Below, one piece after another: positions 22,340 to 33,700 of a stretch of DNA of 64,000 nt. The stretch's first letter is position 1. Every line of letters begins with the position of its first letter. The stretch covers positions 620,001 to 684,000 of the forward strand of contig JAYKXP010000009.1 of the NCBI GenBank assembly GCA_037176845.1, read 5' to 3'. The translations under genes and the position numbers were made by a program. Source of the stretch: Paramarasmius palmivorus. Lineage: Eukaryota > Basidiomycota > Agaricomycetes > Agaricales > Marasmiaceae. The notes beneath the pieces were generated by a model. It searched no databases. It was not told the DNA's origin and worked only from the letters and a program-made list of their open reading frames with translations.

Positions 22340-23359
22340 ATGGGATCCCATTTCGAAAACTTTAGTTTCCAATTCACATCGCCAGCATCGATGGACTGGG
22401 TTCCACAGGAAAAGCGTTCTCGAACCGCCATGACGTCGACGTCAACTCTCACGGTGAACACGCCTGTTCCTGCCAGTGACTCTTTACCTTCTCCACCTCC
22501 TACGCCCTCGCCACGGCTACCGCCACTTCCTCCACGTATCCGCTGCCCAGTTTGTCACGAGCATGGTACCCCCAGGGACTTTGGTCGATGTATAGGTGCA
22601 CCCGGTTCTTCGAACCAAAGCCAACACGCAAACGAAGATCGCGGTGGAATCTGCAAATCCCGCAAGCGCAAGCGATCGCCGTTTCGGTTCCAAGGAGGAA
22701 ACAAAGCACACCCACCGCGCACGGCGCCTTGTCACACCTGTCTGGATGACATCGGTGAGGAAGAAGGTTTGGTTTGGGGCAGATGCGATAACAAAGACTG
22801 TTGGTCGAGGAAAGGCGAAGTGAAGGGCGGCAGTGTCGGTCTGGCATGCCCCAGTTGCTCACCCGAAGGTGGACTCGGGTGCGCCCACAAGTGGATTTGC
22901 GATCTCTGTGCATTCTTCTCGTCGAAACGACCACTCGTTTGGGAATGCCGGGGATGCCAGAATCCATTTTGTGACCAATGCCCGGAGGTTCATGCCGATG
23001 ACGAGGAAGATGAAGATAAATGTATAGACTGCGGGAAGGGAGATTTTGTTTGCCAGGATTGCAGCCAAAAGATGCTCAACAACTCGCCACGTTCTATGGA
23101 ATTTGAACACGACCAAGGGAAGTCAACATTTTCGTGGCGTTGTCGCTTGTGCACCTCTCCCGTCTGCTCATCATGTCTTCCTCACTCGAACTCAACCACC
23201 GATTGCCCAAATTGTCAATCGTCATTGTGCGGGAGCTGTAGAAGTGTTCTAGGGTGTAGAAAGTGCGGCGGAGAGATGTGTCAACTATGTCCCGCAATGG
23301 TTTGCGTGGGATGCGAAGCTGATATGGACGCGGACTCCGATGGTGGCTTGTCAGTGTAG
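22340..23359 (+). CDS. Cysteine-rich zinc-binding protein (CxxC arrays)
   Basis: The frame is open from 22148. The ATG at 22340 (MGSHFENFSF) is preferred because the upstream part has no cysteine motif, giving 339 aa. After a Ser/Thr/Pro-rich N terminus (PSPPPTPSPRLPPLPP) comes a dense series of CxxC knuckles: RCPVCHEHG, CHTCLDD, CPSCSPEGG, CDLCAFF, CRGCQNPFCDQC, CIDCGKGDFVCQDC, CRLCTSPVCSSC, CPNCQSSLCGSC and CRKCGGEMCQLC. They are regularly spaced, like several fused RING/treble-clef or zinc-ribbon units. A nuclear or ubiquitin-related scaffold is possible. No catalytic domain was recognised. An acidic tail (DADSDGG) closes the protein. Confidence 0.75.
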   Translation: MGSHFENFSFQFTSPASMDWVPQEKRSRTAMTSTSTLTVNTPVPASDSLPSPPPTPSPRLPPLPPRIRCPVCHEHGTPRDFGRCIGAPGSSNQSQHANEDRGGICKSRKRKRSPFRFQGGNKAHPPRTAPCHTCLDDIGEEEGLVWGRCDNKDCWSRKGEVKGGSVGLACPSCSPEGGLGCAHKWICDLCAFFSSKRPLVWECRGCQNPFCDQCPEVHADDEEDEDKCIDCGKGDFVCQDCSQKMLNNSPRSMEFEHDQGKSTFSWRCRLCTSPVCSSCLPHSNSTTDCPNCQSSLCGSCRSVLGCRKCGGEMCQLCPAMVCVGCEADMDADSDGGLSV

Positions 23360-24083
23360 TTGGATGGGAGAGAGGTAAGTTCTCATGCAGGCGTTGATGG
23401 ACGAATGAACTGACGCGATGGTGAATCCGCAGTGTGTCAGACATTATTTTTTTGGGGATTCTCGTACAGCACATGCTTTCCATTGTATCTTGGTCAAACT
23501 GTATCATTTATCTTGCATCTCTTGACGTACGCTTTCTTGCACTTTGTATCCATGTATGACCCCAGCTTACTCCAAGTAATTTATTCACATGTCTTCTTGT
23601 CATCATTACCCAGATCTGAATCAGCGGCGGTGAAGATCCTCACAAGATGTAACCTGAACCACATCTATTCCGCAAAACTGCGTGTATCTGAAACATGCAA
23701 CGCGAACAAAAAATACATCTAGCCTTTCGGCTCGCTGCGAATAATCTATTTGGAGGAGTCAATTGAGAAGGGAGAAGGTCAGGTCTAATCATGATGGTTT
23801 CCAGCTTCTATTCTTCGCATCTTCTCACCCCCGTCAAATGGTTCGTCGAATCCAGGGCCTGATGTTCCGGTCAAGACAAGAATACCGGCGGTAAACCTCA
23901 TGATTGTGAGGAAGGCGCTTCGAGGGCGACTCGGGCAAGTCAGCGGACGATGCAGATGCTCCGAAAGATACGAGGTTTCCGTGTTTGGTGATTTGTGGTA
24001 GATACATTGGTGCGTTTTTGCACAGGGTCTATCGGTGAAGCCGTTTCTAATCTCGATAGTACTGGCGATCTTGATGCGTCCAA
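23360..24083. other. Intergenic
   Basis: 3' region of the zinc-knuckle gene and of a doubtful minus-strand gene. Nothing else was recognised. Confidence 0.4.
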
Positions 24084-24708
24084 TCAACTGGAAATCAGTG
24101 GAGGTTCTGGGAAACCGGAAGATAGTGTTAGTTTCAGCTATACATGCAGCTACAGCAATAATTATTAATCGCCTTACCAACCCGTGTCCTGCAATGCGAA
24201 ATCGGAACCAGGAATCAGGCCCAGCCACCACGTCGAATGCGAAGGAATTCGGTCGATGTTCGATTCAACTACTGCACTGTGCTTGGTATTTGTTGAACAG
24301 ATGAAGGCATCTCTGCCGAAAGCGAATGGGGTCTGAATCGAGGTCTGGGCTTAATTAACCGCCAGTGTGTGGGGTACGAGGACAACTTACCGGATACGTG
24401 GGATAGAATGCTATGCTCGAGGGGTCGGGGACTCCATGCTTCATGATCACTTCCCCAAGTGGTGTGCATTCATGATATGCTGAGCACGAAGCTGAGCAAT
24501 TGCGGTCGAACCAGCTCCTGCAGCTTTCATGCCTCTGAATAATACAGAATGGAATGACCACATACCAACTTGGATGGACCATCGAGAGGAAATGCCAAGG
24601 AAATCTACAGTCAACTGTCATCCTCGAAACGTTCAACGGCTGATAGCAGGTAACGGTCATTGACCACCGTTTTGGTGGATGATTGATCTCGTTCCAGAAC
24701 CGAGGCAA
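24084..24708 (-). CDS. Possible small multi-exon gene, unrecognised
   Basis: Two introns join minus-strand frames cleanly in phase 0. One runs from a gtaagt after FYPTYP to a cag before TSIQTPFAFGRDAFIC. The other is 40 nt, from gtaagg after FALQDTGW to tag before LKLTLSSGFPEPPLISS, with TGA at 24086-24084. The upstream part contains CSASCSAYHECTPLGEV. No signal peptide or start is certain, and the frame has no known domain. It may be a real small gene with further 5' exons, or chance. Confidence 0.3.
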
Positions 24709-25250
24709 GCCAGGCTCTCACGCTAAGCTATGCTTGGAATATTGGATCTTGCCCACGCGCAACCTTACATTTTGTTGTGGGATGGTGGAGAAAAAGAGAT
24801 AGCATGTACCTAGCTAGTGTAGTACCAGTGGGGCAGCCGCGTCGCACGCAACTTTGTTTTTGACCACCATCATCACCTTTCCTTGGTCATTTCTTAGCCA
24901 AGTTCTTTGCCTCATCTCGTGAATAGGGATTGTTATTTCACATTGGTGAGTGATCATTGACAATTTAGCGCTATAAAACTGACAGTTACACATACTACTT
25001 ATCTCGTTCAGGTACCTCTGGGCTATAAGAACTGAAAAAGAAAAGTTTCTATGCCACAGAAACCAGGAGTCGTGAATTCAAGTTCGGGGCCAGCGAATCT
25101 CAGTTGTTGCATCAGGGCCAAACTAGGATGGAGGGGCAGTTTTGAGAACTCAGATCTAGGGTGTGTGATAATTTTCCGTCCATCAGCTTTCACTGACTAA
25201 TGTTCCTTTGGATTCGGTTTGTACACCGTACTAATAGCTACTACCGGGAG
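24709..25250. other. Intergenic, left flank of the large element
   Basis: No gene seen. This is host DNA adjoining the 8-bp target duplication. Confidence 0.5.
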
Positions 25251-25258
25251 AGGAAGCC
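25251..25258. repeat. Target-site duplication, left copy (AGGAAGCC)
   Basis: AGGAAGCC lies directly outside the left TIR. The identical 8-mer lies directly outside the right TIR at 53342-53349. Confidence 0.9.
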
Positions 25259-25294
25259 AGGACCCGGGAAGCTCCGCCAAGGGCCGGTCCGGCG
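25259..25294 (+). repeat. Left terminal inverted repeat
   Basis: 36 bp. The first 17 (AGGACCCGGGAAGCTCC) are identical to the reverse complement of 53325-53341, and 13 of the next 19 also match without gaps. Confidence 0.92.
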
Positions 25295-25408
25295 ATAGCG
25301 TAGCTGAGACCGGCTTCAGACCCAAAAATTTCCTCGACCTCACTCCGACCATAGCGTAGCTGAGACCCTCAGCTTGCAACCCCCATCCGTATATAGCGTA
25401 GCCGAGAG
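25295..25408 (+). repeat. Left subterminal direct repeats (three copies)
   Basis: ATAGCGTAGCTGAGAC at 25295-25310 and 25351-25366, and the variant ATAGCGTAGCCGAGAG at 25393-25408. The same motif occurs in the same orientation inside the right end, and I noticed it nowhere else in the window. Candidate transposase or replication-protein binding sites. Confidence 0.85.
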
Positions 25409-26024
25409 CAGATAGACAATAGGCGGGCAGGGTTCAAGTTGGTGATGGTGGCCTTCTGTGGCAGGGTGAGTATCTCGGTAAATTTTGGTGCGCACAATGG
25501 ACTCATCCGCATTGTCTGCGTGGCCGACTGATCTTCTCGCTCCACAGGGCCCGTACAGTTCTATGCAACACACTGTAATCTTCCTCAACGATTGACGCGT
25601 AGGGACACGTGCAACTAATTCCGGACAATCGCAGAATCAATCATTTCAAGTTTACTAGTGAAGATTTGAGTCAGCCTGTATCATCATTGAACATCTGCGC
25701 TGCACAAATAAATGACGCGGAGAATAAAGACAGTTCGCACTTGTCTCTTATCCTGGAGGCGAAGAAGGTAGACATGCGTACTATAAATTCTTGGAGCTGT
25801 GAGTCTTGTTACGAGTTCGGAGTTATCCGAATTCGTTCTTTATCGGTGTACCCGACTTTGCTTTTTTGTGGCTGTGCCCTGATCTTGCGTTCTGATTGGT
25901 CCGTCAATCAGCCCATTTTCCCACGTTGGCATCTGTGTCATCTCCGTTGGGTCATCAACCACGAGCCTCTGTTTTCGCGTCCTGTTGCTAGTGATACTAG
26001 TAGTAACCTCCTACAGCTACTTAT
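25409..26024. other. Non-coding left arm of element
   Basis: Between the subterminal repeats and the 3' end of the left F-box gene. A 139-codon plus-strand frame at 25609-26028 shows no domain or splice support and is not called. Confidence 0.45.
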
Positions 26025-27137
26025 CTAGTACTGGTAATCTATAGTGAGATTATGCGCTTCTGCCAGGCCACGTCTCTCCGCTGCATGCTTCGCCATATCG
26101 TCCCACTCGTACCTTTCCGGGAACATCATGATAAGTTTTTTTGCCTCTTCGTGTGCTACTTCGCGTGTAAGCCCACCGACGTCCCCGTACCGAAAGTATA
26201 GTTTCCACTGGCCCATCTCCGCCTCCATTCCCGAGGTCGTCATCAGCACTAGCAGCCACGGTTTCCTGCACCATTGCCTCAGGACCGAGATGTGTGTTGG
26301 AAGATGCATCCCCCGCTCTTGTTCTATGGCAAAGGACTTCACCCTTCTCGTCACTCGAAGTCGAAGCACAGCCTCGCTGACCAGTCGTCCCTCCGTCTTC
26401 CAAAAACCCATCACCACCTGCTCCAGCTTCTGGTACCTCCGAAGATCCATGTTGGTGACCACTTCCGAGGAGTACATTCCGCCCACGCAGGATAGTGTGA
26501 GTCTTTCTACAGCGGGAAAGGGGGTTTCGTCGTTGTGTGCAAAGCATACTGTCTCGGCAGGTACCTCCGCTTCTGTAACGCTTGGAAAGGCTGCATGTCG
26601 CATGAAGTTGGTCAGGGGAATGAATGTGTCGTTGCAGTGTATGACGAGCTTGCGAACCGTTCTTCCGCATGCCTCGAGCAGTAGTTTGATGTCGGTGTGG
26701 TCCCTTTGACAGATGTGGTCGCACTCTCCTTCGAATTCGGGGGTTACGAAGTTACAGGGGTCCCTGCCCTCGGCGCCGGTTCTTCTGGTATTGACGCGAG
26801 GTACGGTGGCAGGGAGACAACCGATTTGTATGTGGAGCGAGTGTATCAGCGCTGCTTTTTCCTCGTCGTTGTGAATGAGCTCCAGAAGCGCTACCAGCGA
26901 TCTTTTCCTGCTGACAATCACGTCGCCCAAGATTTTCGGCTGCAGCCTGTGTCTTAGTTAGCGACTGTAAGTCTTCATACTGCGGCCTACGCACTCTGAG
27001 AATGATTCTCTGTCCAGTAGCAGGAGGTGGGCCCTGCTTTTCCAGGCCGTGTCTCGAATCGCGACGGAGAGGATGTTGTCGTATAGTATCTCCGGTGGCA
27101 GTCTCCGCATGGGCCTATCCTTTGCTCTCGGAGCCAT
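26025..27137 (-). CDS. F-box protein, left end of element
   Basis: Two exons, 27137-26995 and 26946-26025, join in frame through a GTGCGT...CTAAC...ACAG intron of 47 nt (1065 nt, 354 aa). Exon 1 holds the F-box (MRRLPPEILYDNILSVAI, then AHLLLLDRESF). The rest (SLVALLELIHNDEEKAALIHS, CGRTVRKLVIHCNDTF, FPAVERLTLSCVGGMYSSE) is LRR-like. The gene is transcribed towards the left TIR. A similarly built F-box gene at 51814 is transcribed towards the right TIR, and the intron follows the F-box in both. SCF-adaptor function is inferred from the F-box only. Confidence 0.8.
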
Positions 27138-27905
27138 TTCGCTTTCTTGCCTTGGGGTCTTCCATATTAATACTCGAAACAGTGCTCTTGTGTGCGCGTA
27201 CAAGTGTCAACGGGATCTTAAGATCTTACGTGCGACACGCTCCGCGGGTATTTGTGATCATTCACGTGACTCGCAAAAATCGCTGAACTTTGTGCCGCGT
27301 GATCTGCTCTTTGCTGTGTAGGCCTTCCTTCTTTTTTTCGCTTCCCTTTTCTTACGTGGAGGCTGCTTTCCTCGTCTTAGTGAAGTTTTGACAGTGCTTA
27401 CCGTTCGTCCCCTCGACGTCGTGGATCTGTACTAGTGGAATCCGAGATTGCTTCGATCTCTTTTACGTCTGTTGAAAGAGAAAAAAAAAAGAAGAAATGT
27501 ATTTATTGGCGCATGTCGTGTCCTCGCTTCGTTGTGGTTGATCGAGTTCCGCCTTTGTTCCTGGCTCTAATCGCGGGCGCGAGAATCTCTCTTCTGCCCC
27601 GTAAGTACGTGTTCTGCCGGTGGCGTCCTTTTCACGCCGGTGAACTTAGAAATTGAATAGAGAAAACAGAAAAAGAAAAAAGAGAAGAGTAAAACCTCTG
27701 GCTTCGTGTGACCCCTGTACCTCGTGTGGCGTCCCTTCGTTTCTCTCTTACTGTGGAGCTTCGCGGTGCCGGCTCTACATTGACAACCAGGGTGCACAAC
27801 TAAGTGGTTCTAGCGACTACACGTTCTCGAATGCCCACCTGTCCTTCTCCGATCTCTCCTTCTCTTCTCTTTTTTTGTTTTAGTTCGTTTTTTTCTCCGC
27901 GATTG
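27138..27905. other. Intergenic inside element
   Basis: Upstream of the left F-box gene and downstream of the nucleotidyltransferase-like gene. It contains a CACGTG-type box near 27262 and A-rich runs near 27480 and 27660. No gene seen. Confidence 0.5.
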
Positions 27906-28980
27906 TTACAGCATCTCCCTCTCCTGTCCCTCCGGCGCGTGTACCGTCTTGTACCGTAGGCGTGTCTCGTCCTTGGTAGGGAACGCCAGTGTCCACGAGT
28001 GTTCTTGGGTGTACGGTTCTTCTCCTTCACCGTTTGTCCTGGGTGTGATGTCTATCTTCCAGGTCCTGCAGTCTCCGACCTTCCTGCCAAATGCTCTCGT
28101 GTCCGAGTTCGATGCGAGTGCTTCGAATGCCGAGAGTTGTGTGATAGTGGTCCATCCTCGCCGTTCGTATTTTCTGATACAGTCGCTGACAGCGGAGGAA
28201 TTAGCGTCTCTTACGACCAGGTTCTTCTTCTCGATGAACGTGAGAGTCGGAAACAGGCAGGTAACCTCGTTTGCCGTTGCGAAATTCATTACTGCCGCTG
28301 TTACATGATAGGGTTCACATAGGTCTGAATTAGGCTTTTACACTGTGAGTAACGAGCTGTCACGTACTGGAGTGGAAGCGAAGAATAGCTTCGACAGGCG
28401 TGCATCGCGTCGCTATGACTTGTATCGTCTTCCCCTCTTCGTTGGTGAAATTGAACACACCCGCGAGGTGACAGCATTTGTATCTGTCGGCGACGTTCCC
28501 TGTGTTCGGGTTCCATTCGGCGAATTCTGTGTCGACTGCTTCTGCAAATCCCGTGGGCTGTTGTTTGCTTTCTCTTCTCGTCCCTACTTGCCTTTCACTG
28601 AGTGGCGTGAATTTGAAGCCCCTGCGGCCAAGAAAGTCGCCGACTTCGAGGGTCCCTTTGTCTTTGACAAATAGGTCGAGATCTCGCGGCTCGAAAGGAT
28701 GCTGCGAAATCCGCGCTACTAAAACGGATCCCGACACTATGGCCCTCGTCTTCTGCAGCATCTTGCGGAACTCTTCCACGTCCTCCTCTTTCAAGAATCC
28801 ACCGTATAGGTAGTCGCAGTTTATGCTGTCAGGCCTATTGCGCTCGTTAGTCCACCCCGGTGCTTGTATTGCTCTGCTCACTTTGCGCCTGGGTCCCTTG
28901 CGGATAGCATTGCCGTCAGTTATTGCAGTGTCTGGGATGTTCAGATTTGGCGGTAGTGGTGGTAGGAACTGAGCTATTGT
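27906..28980 (-). CDS. Nucleotidyltransferase-fold-like protein (basidiomycete family)
   Basis: Two joined exons: one ending at 28368 (gtacgt donor) and the last at 28297-27906. The junction reads FHSS-T-AVMNFATANE in frame. The first visible exon opens after a tag acceptor at 28983-28981, so a short 5' exon with the ATG is missing from this model. SGSVLVARISQHPFEPRDLDLF carries the G-S...DxD signature of nucleotidyltransferase folds. HSS-T-x-VMN near the middle and RRGWTTI near the end are hallmarks of a large Agaricomycete family of unknown function that I recognise by pattern. Whether it transfers nucleotides, or has degenerated into a binding domain, cannot be told. Confidence 0.65.
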
Positions 28981-29151
28981 CTACGTAACGGTGTCGGCGT
29001 TCACCTATTAATACGTTACAGGGCTTCTATGTATGGTTAAACTTTCGCTGTTCCTACCATGCGCCACCCGCGTTGTGAAGGTTAAACGTTGTGTTTTGCT
29101 GATGTCGTTGTACATCTTTAGCTTTGGGGAGGTGGTACGTATTCTACCGTG
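28981..29151. other. Short gap, likely missing 5' exon of neighbour
   Basis: Between the end of the next minus-strand gene (TAG at 29154-29152) and the first acceptor of the nucleotidyltransferase-like gene. It probably holds that gene's first exon and promoter, but no unambiguous start was found. Confidence 0.35.
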
Positions 29152-30631
29152 CTACTGCCTCGAATCGATGGCCATCCTCTTCAGATCCTCTTGCGTCTGC
29201 AGTTCTTCTTCCGCGAAGTAGCCTATCTTCCGTTTCAAGCTCGTTCCGTGTGGTTTCGCGTAGACGGCAGGGAGCCGAATGGCCTGTTCACGGACGTTAC
29301 CAGTCTGCTTTCTCCACGACAACTGCTACGTACCTCTGAAAACCTGCTGTCGAGCATCGTGATCCCCCGCAGCACTAGCCTCGTTTTATACTTCGTCTCG
29401 TTCTCTTTGGTTTGCCGGACGCTGTTCGACTTGCTTTGCGTTTCAGCTAGTGTGAGAGTGAGCTGAATTTCGACGATATCTCCAGCTCGGAACCTGGACG
29501 GGTCGATTTCCTTGAACCTGCGTCGTGTTAGCCGTTGTGTAGCGTCGTTTTATTGTTGAAGGCTTACTTTTGCTTCCCGTTATCACTGACTGTTCTCTCG
29601 TAGTATGATACGTCATTTTCCGTGGTGTGGATAAAGGTGGCGGTCTTTAGTCGCTCGAGGTGGCCTTTGGGATCCACAGACTCGGGAAACGGTACGTGGG
29701 TCTCGTTTGCAGCGAAGCGTTGACTCGTGAAGTATCGGTTGGTGACCTCTATGGTGTAGTGGTCGCCAGCGTTGCTGTGTATTTCTGGAAGCGTGTCCTC
29801 CCGTATGTGGCGTCGGAGGAACATGTTCACCCGATTCAGCCCTTCAATGGCCGAGAGGAATGTCGGTTGATCGAGGCCTGTGATGACTACGCGTTGCTGA
29901 ATGTTTCTGGCGGTGGTATGTCTGTCACCAGGTTAGCTCCCGCTTAAGGTGCCGTGAAGACGAAGCTCACTTTCCGAATCCTCTCAAGATAGGTGGAAGA
30001 TCGCACTGGACGATGATGCCTTGCACGGTGAACACTGTCTCTTCGCTGTTCCCCTCCGCAGATTGACTAGTGATCCGCCACGTCAGACATTCCCTGGTAC
30101 CGGTCTGGTGAACGTCTGTGTTTGCGTCTCTGAACTCCAGCCCCTGATTTGCAGAGTTGAGTACATGCTCTCTTCCGCATCCCGAACATGCTGCTTACCT
30201 TCGCAAAGCGGGCCAGCTGGTTCATCGTGAAGTTGTTTTCCGTCCTGGCTTTGGCCAATTGCTCCAGGCATTCTCCTATTCGACTTCAGCTGTTATCGGT
30301 TCGCAGCAAACATCGTGCTCACCTGCTTTTGGAACGTCGAAGTTGGGTCCCAGCATCTTTCGCGATGCTGATCGTTCTCTTCAGGTTCCTAAGACCACTC
30401 TACGTGTTTGGGTCGAGTTTCGGTCTCCCATCTTTCCTTTTTGAGCTTGCAGATCGAAGGGATCTTGTCCTGTGTCCTTCTCGATTTTGGACTGTTTTGC
30501 GCCTTGGGTCGTTTCGTTGTAGATCCCGCTAGTGTAAAGCAGTGGCGTTTTTCTCTTGCTTCTTTGTCAGACGTTGTCGGCGATGTGAAACTCGTGGTCA
30601 TTTGTCCTTTTGGGGCAACTACCTTCCGCAT
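29152..30631 (-). CDS. Conserved basidiomycete protein, TE-associated, multi-exon
   Basis: Read leftwards from about the ATG at 30631. Short exons encode a Lys/Arg/Ser-rich N terminus and helical segments (ISIAKDAGTQLRRSKS; EQLAKARTENNFTMNQLARFAK followed by gtaagc). The most conserved part is REDTLPEIHSNAGDHYTIEV, then SQRFAANETHVPFPESVDPKG and a VSYYERT block. The next exon has RFRAGDIVEIQLTLTLAE and LVLRGITMLDSRF, and the last ends with SLKRKIGYFAEEELQ. This domain order recurs in many Agaricomycete predicted proteins as I remember them. No enzymatic motif is visible. The start codon is 141 bp from that of the divergent gene at 30773. Confidence 0.6.
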
Positions 30632-30772
30632 TCTGTTCTCACGCTGACTTGTTTTTGTCCGTCGCTTTTGGTATCCAGTATGTATAAAAGGCCATGAAGT
30701 CTTGTCCTTTCCAGCATCGGATTCCTTCTGAACTCAGCGCTGAAACGCCTAAACTTCGTCCTCGTCTTCGAC
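30632..30772. promoter_or_regulatory. Compact bidirectional promoter
   Basis: 141 bp between the divergent starts at 30631 (minus) and 30773 (plus). TATAAAAG occurs at about 30682-30689 on the plus strand, roughly 85 bp before the plus-strand ATG. Confidence 0.5.
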
Positions 30773-33700
30773 ATGCCTTCTCGTAGTGCCAAAAAGTACG
30801 AAAAGTTGTGGTTTCTTCGGGTTCTCGTACTGACTTTCCCCTCAGAGTTACTGCCATCGAGCTTTCTGACGGCGATCTTTCGGATTCTTCAATCGTGTAT
30901 GTCAAGTGAGTGCTTTGTTGCTCCTTCGTCTTCTTGGGCTGACATGCGCTCGCTAGGTCTGGCGTGGCCCCGAAAACTAAGCCTGCCACCAAGGTAGCTG
31001 CTTTTGGTGACATCACCTCCGACGACGAGGTCGTTGTCGTCGAAAAGAAGCGTAAACCGTCCCTGACCAGGTCCGAGAGGTACAGTGTTTGACGTGTCTC
31101 GTGTTCTGCTTGTTCTCATTTTCACGTTCAGCTCCTCTCCGACCAAGTCCGCCAGGATCGCTGGTTCCTCGAGCAGGTGGGTGTGCTGTTGAACGTGTTT
31201 TCTTATTTTCTTCCATCTGTCCACTTTCGGCCTTCCACTGACTCTGTTTTCTGCTGTTCTTTAGGCAGCCCGCTTCTTCGCCCGATGGGAAGGTCAGGTC
31301 GCCTGCTGTTCGTGACCTCACCGAGTATGTCGATATTTTGGTGGTACTCTTTTTGCCCTGTGCTTATAAATTCGCAGAGGTAGACCTCTTAAGCTCGAGA
31401 CTAGGGATCCTCGCCCGTGGGTGTTTCTCTTCGCTTTCTGCGTCAACCTTTGTTACATTAACGTCGTTCCTTCTTATAGGCCTGTTACTCCCCCTCGTCG
31501 CAGTGTTCCGTCAAACGAGTCGCCGACTAAACGTCCTCAGAGGACGTAAGTTAGACTTTACCTATATCGGCCTGCTTTGTCGACTTATCTCTTCTGTAGT
31601 CCGAAACCTACCGAGAAGGCCAAGTACAATGCTAATACGCCGACCACGTCTTTAGCCGAAAGGTGTGTCTTCTAGCTGGTTTTATTTGCCGTGTGTGTGT
31701 GTCTTATTTGGTGGTCTCGTAGGCTGGACCGTTTGACCCAGCGCGACGAATCTCCGGAAGTGGCCGAAGAGTGGGGCTTCAGTTCTGTCCTTCCTCGATT
31801 GCTATCTGACTTTTGTGTAGAGAGTCTGATTCCTCCTATCGACCCGCCGTGAAAAGGCCGTGTTCCACACGAGCCTTTTCGCGTTGCAAAATGGCCGCAT
31901 CGTCAGCTAAGAAGGCGAAGTGAGTGTTGACTTTTTGGTTTCTTTCCTTGTTGTTTCTTTACACTTCTTCCCTTGATTTGATTTTCTTACTTTTTCTTTT
32001 TTCTTGCGTGCCTTATGCTTGGTTGCTTAACTGTCTTTTGTCCCGTGATTCAGCGACAAATCGTCCGATATCAAGGCTTTGGAGTCAGCGTTCAACGAAA
32101 GGTATCTTGCATTGTGGACCTCCTTGTGTGGTTTTGTCCTTACCCGCCGCTTTACAGGAGCCGTACCGCCTCCGAAGATGAACTGCCATCGCCCGGCTCT
32201 ATCCTCAAACGTGCTGGCCCGGGTGGTGAGTCTAAGGAGTGAGCATTTTCCTGTCATCTGCCGATATCAATAACTTACGCCTGCTTTACACCAGGTTTGA
32301 GGTCGACAGAGGTCGTCCCGTTAGCCGACCGGCTAAAATTCCCTTCGATAACAGGTAATTCGAGATATTCTTTGTGGCAGGACGCTTGTTGCTCACTTTT
32401 CATTAATTTATTAAGAGGTAGCAGTGTGGAAAGCGTTGCTGGTAGCCCTGACGAGGATGCTTCTGTTCCCGTCCGTGAGGATAAGGGCAAAGGGTATGTC
32501 GCTAGACCGTTTGTCGTCCACGCCTTCCGCTAAAGTTTGTTTTCCCTTTTTGTGTTTGCAGCAGAGCACTTGAAAACAGTAGTGCGGCTGAGGTTTCGAC
32601 TGTAAAACCCAAACGAGAATCCGTAGAGTGGGACTAGTGAGTGTTGATCTGAATCTCTTGTATTGTGGTCTTAACTTTATCTACAGCGACGCTTTAGCTG
32701 GCTTGGAGGACGACAGCGGTGATCGCACTGCTGTCGCGGCTGATTCCAGTTCTCCTATGTACGTGGCCTAATGCCTTTGTTTCTCTGTTTCTTTGTTCTT
32801 TTTCTCTTCTTTTCTTTATTATTTCCTGTCTGTATGCGTTTGCTTACTTGTGGAATCCTTTAAGGGATGTGGATCCTTCTGCTGCTGAAGGTGAAAGCCA
32901 GCCTGTCGACGAAGGTTGTCTTAAAACCTCTATCCCTGCTCTCGGTTCGTTGACTGTTCTGTTCGCCGCAGATGAAGCTGCTCTTCCCCCCTTGCTCGAT
33001 GCTGAGCGGATCCATCCCTCTTTGGTGAATATGTATGGTCGTCTTCCTTGGCTTCACAAGTAAGCCCTGCCTCTCCTTCGTTTGCCACGACTCTGGGTTG
33101 CTTACATTTTGTCAGTCTCAAGCGTTGTAACTTCACTGGTTTCGGGAGGTCTTCGGGCATCTACGATGACTTTGAGCCTATCAGCTATGGTTCGGTGTTG
33201 GACAGTGTTGACAACGTCACCAGGAAGTGAGTGGAATCGTCTGCCCCCATTGAATGTGTTGATGAATTTGGCTCTAGGAAGCTCAAACGCTCGATGGGGT
33301 TCGTTTCGAGTCCACCCGTGTTCAATCCTGTCCGCCAGTCTATGGAGGGATTCGTCCGTGGCTGGAACTGTCTGAGTATTCCGGCTTCAGAGGGCCCCGG
33401 TAATGCAATCTGGGCTTTGACTGGTATCTGTGTTGGAAGCCATCTTTCCCAGCCCGCCGTTTACGGCGATGACCGTTCCTGGCAGATTCATATCCAGCCC
33501 TTCGAGAACGACTGGGAGATATATCAGGCCAATATTGGTACTTTTTACGAATCGGAGTTGTGCCACGTACCCGGTCGTGCCGACGCGTTGGTGTTCTCCA
33601 GCAAAAAGCAGAGCTTTCCGGCTCAGAAAGGTGTGTTATTTCTTTGTTTTGTTCTGTCTTGCTCATGACGCTCCGGATAGCTAAACCCGACACTTCGGCG

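Noticed and set aside
25609..26028. 139-codon plus-strand frame near the left TIR
   Set aside because: Runs antisense into the end of the F-box gene and has no recognisable motif.
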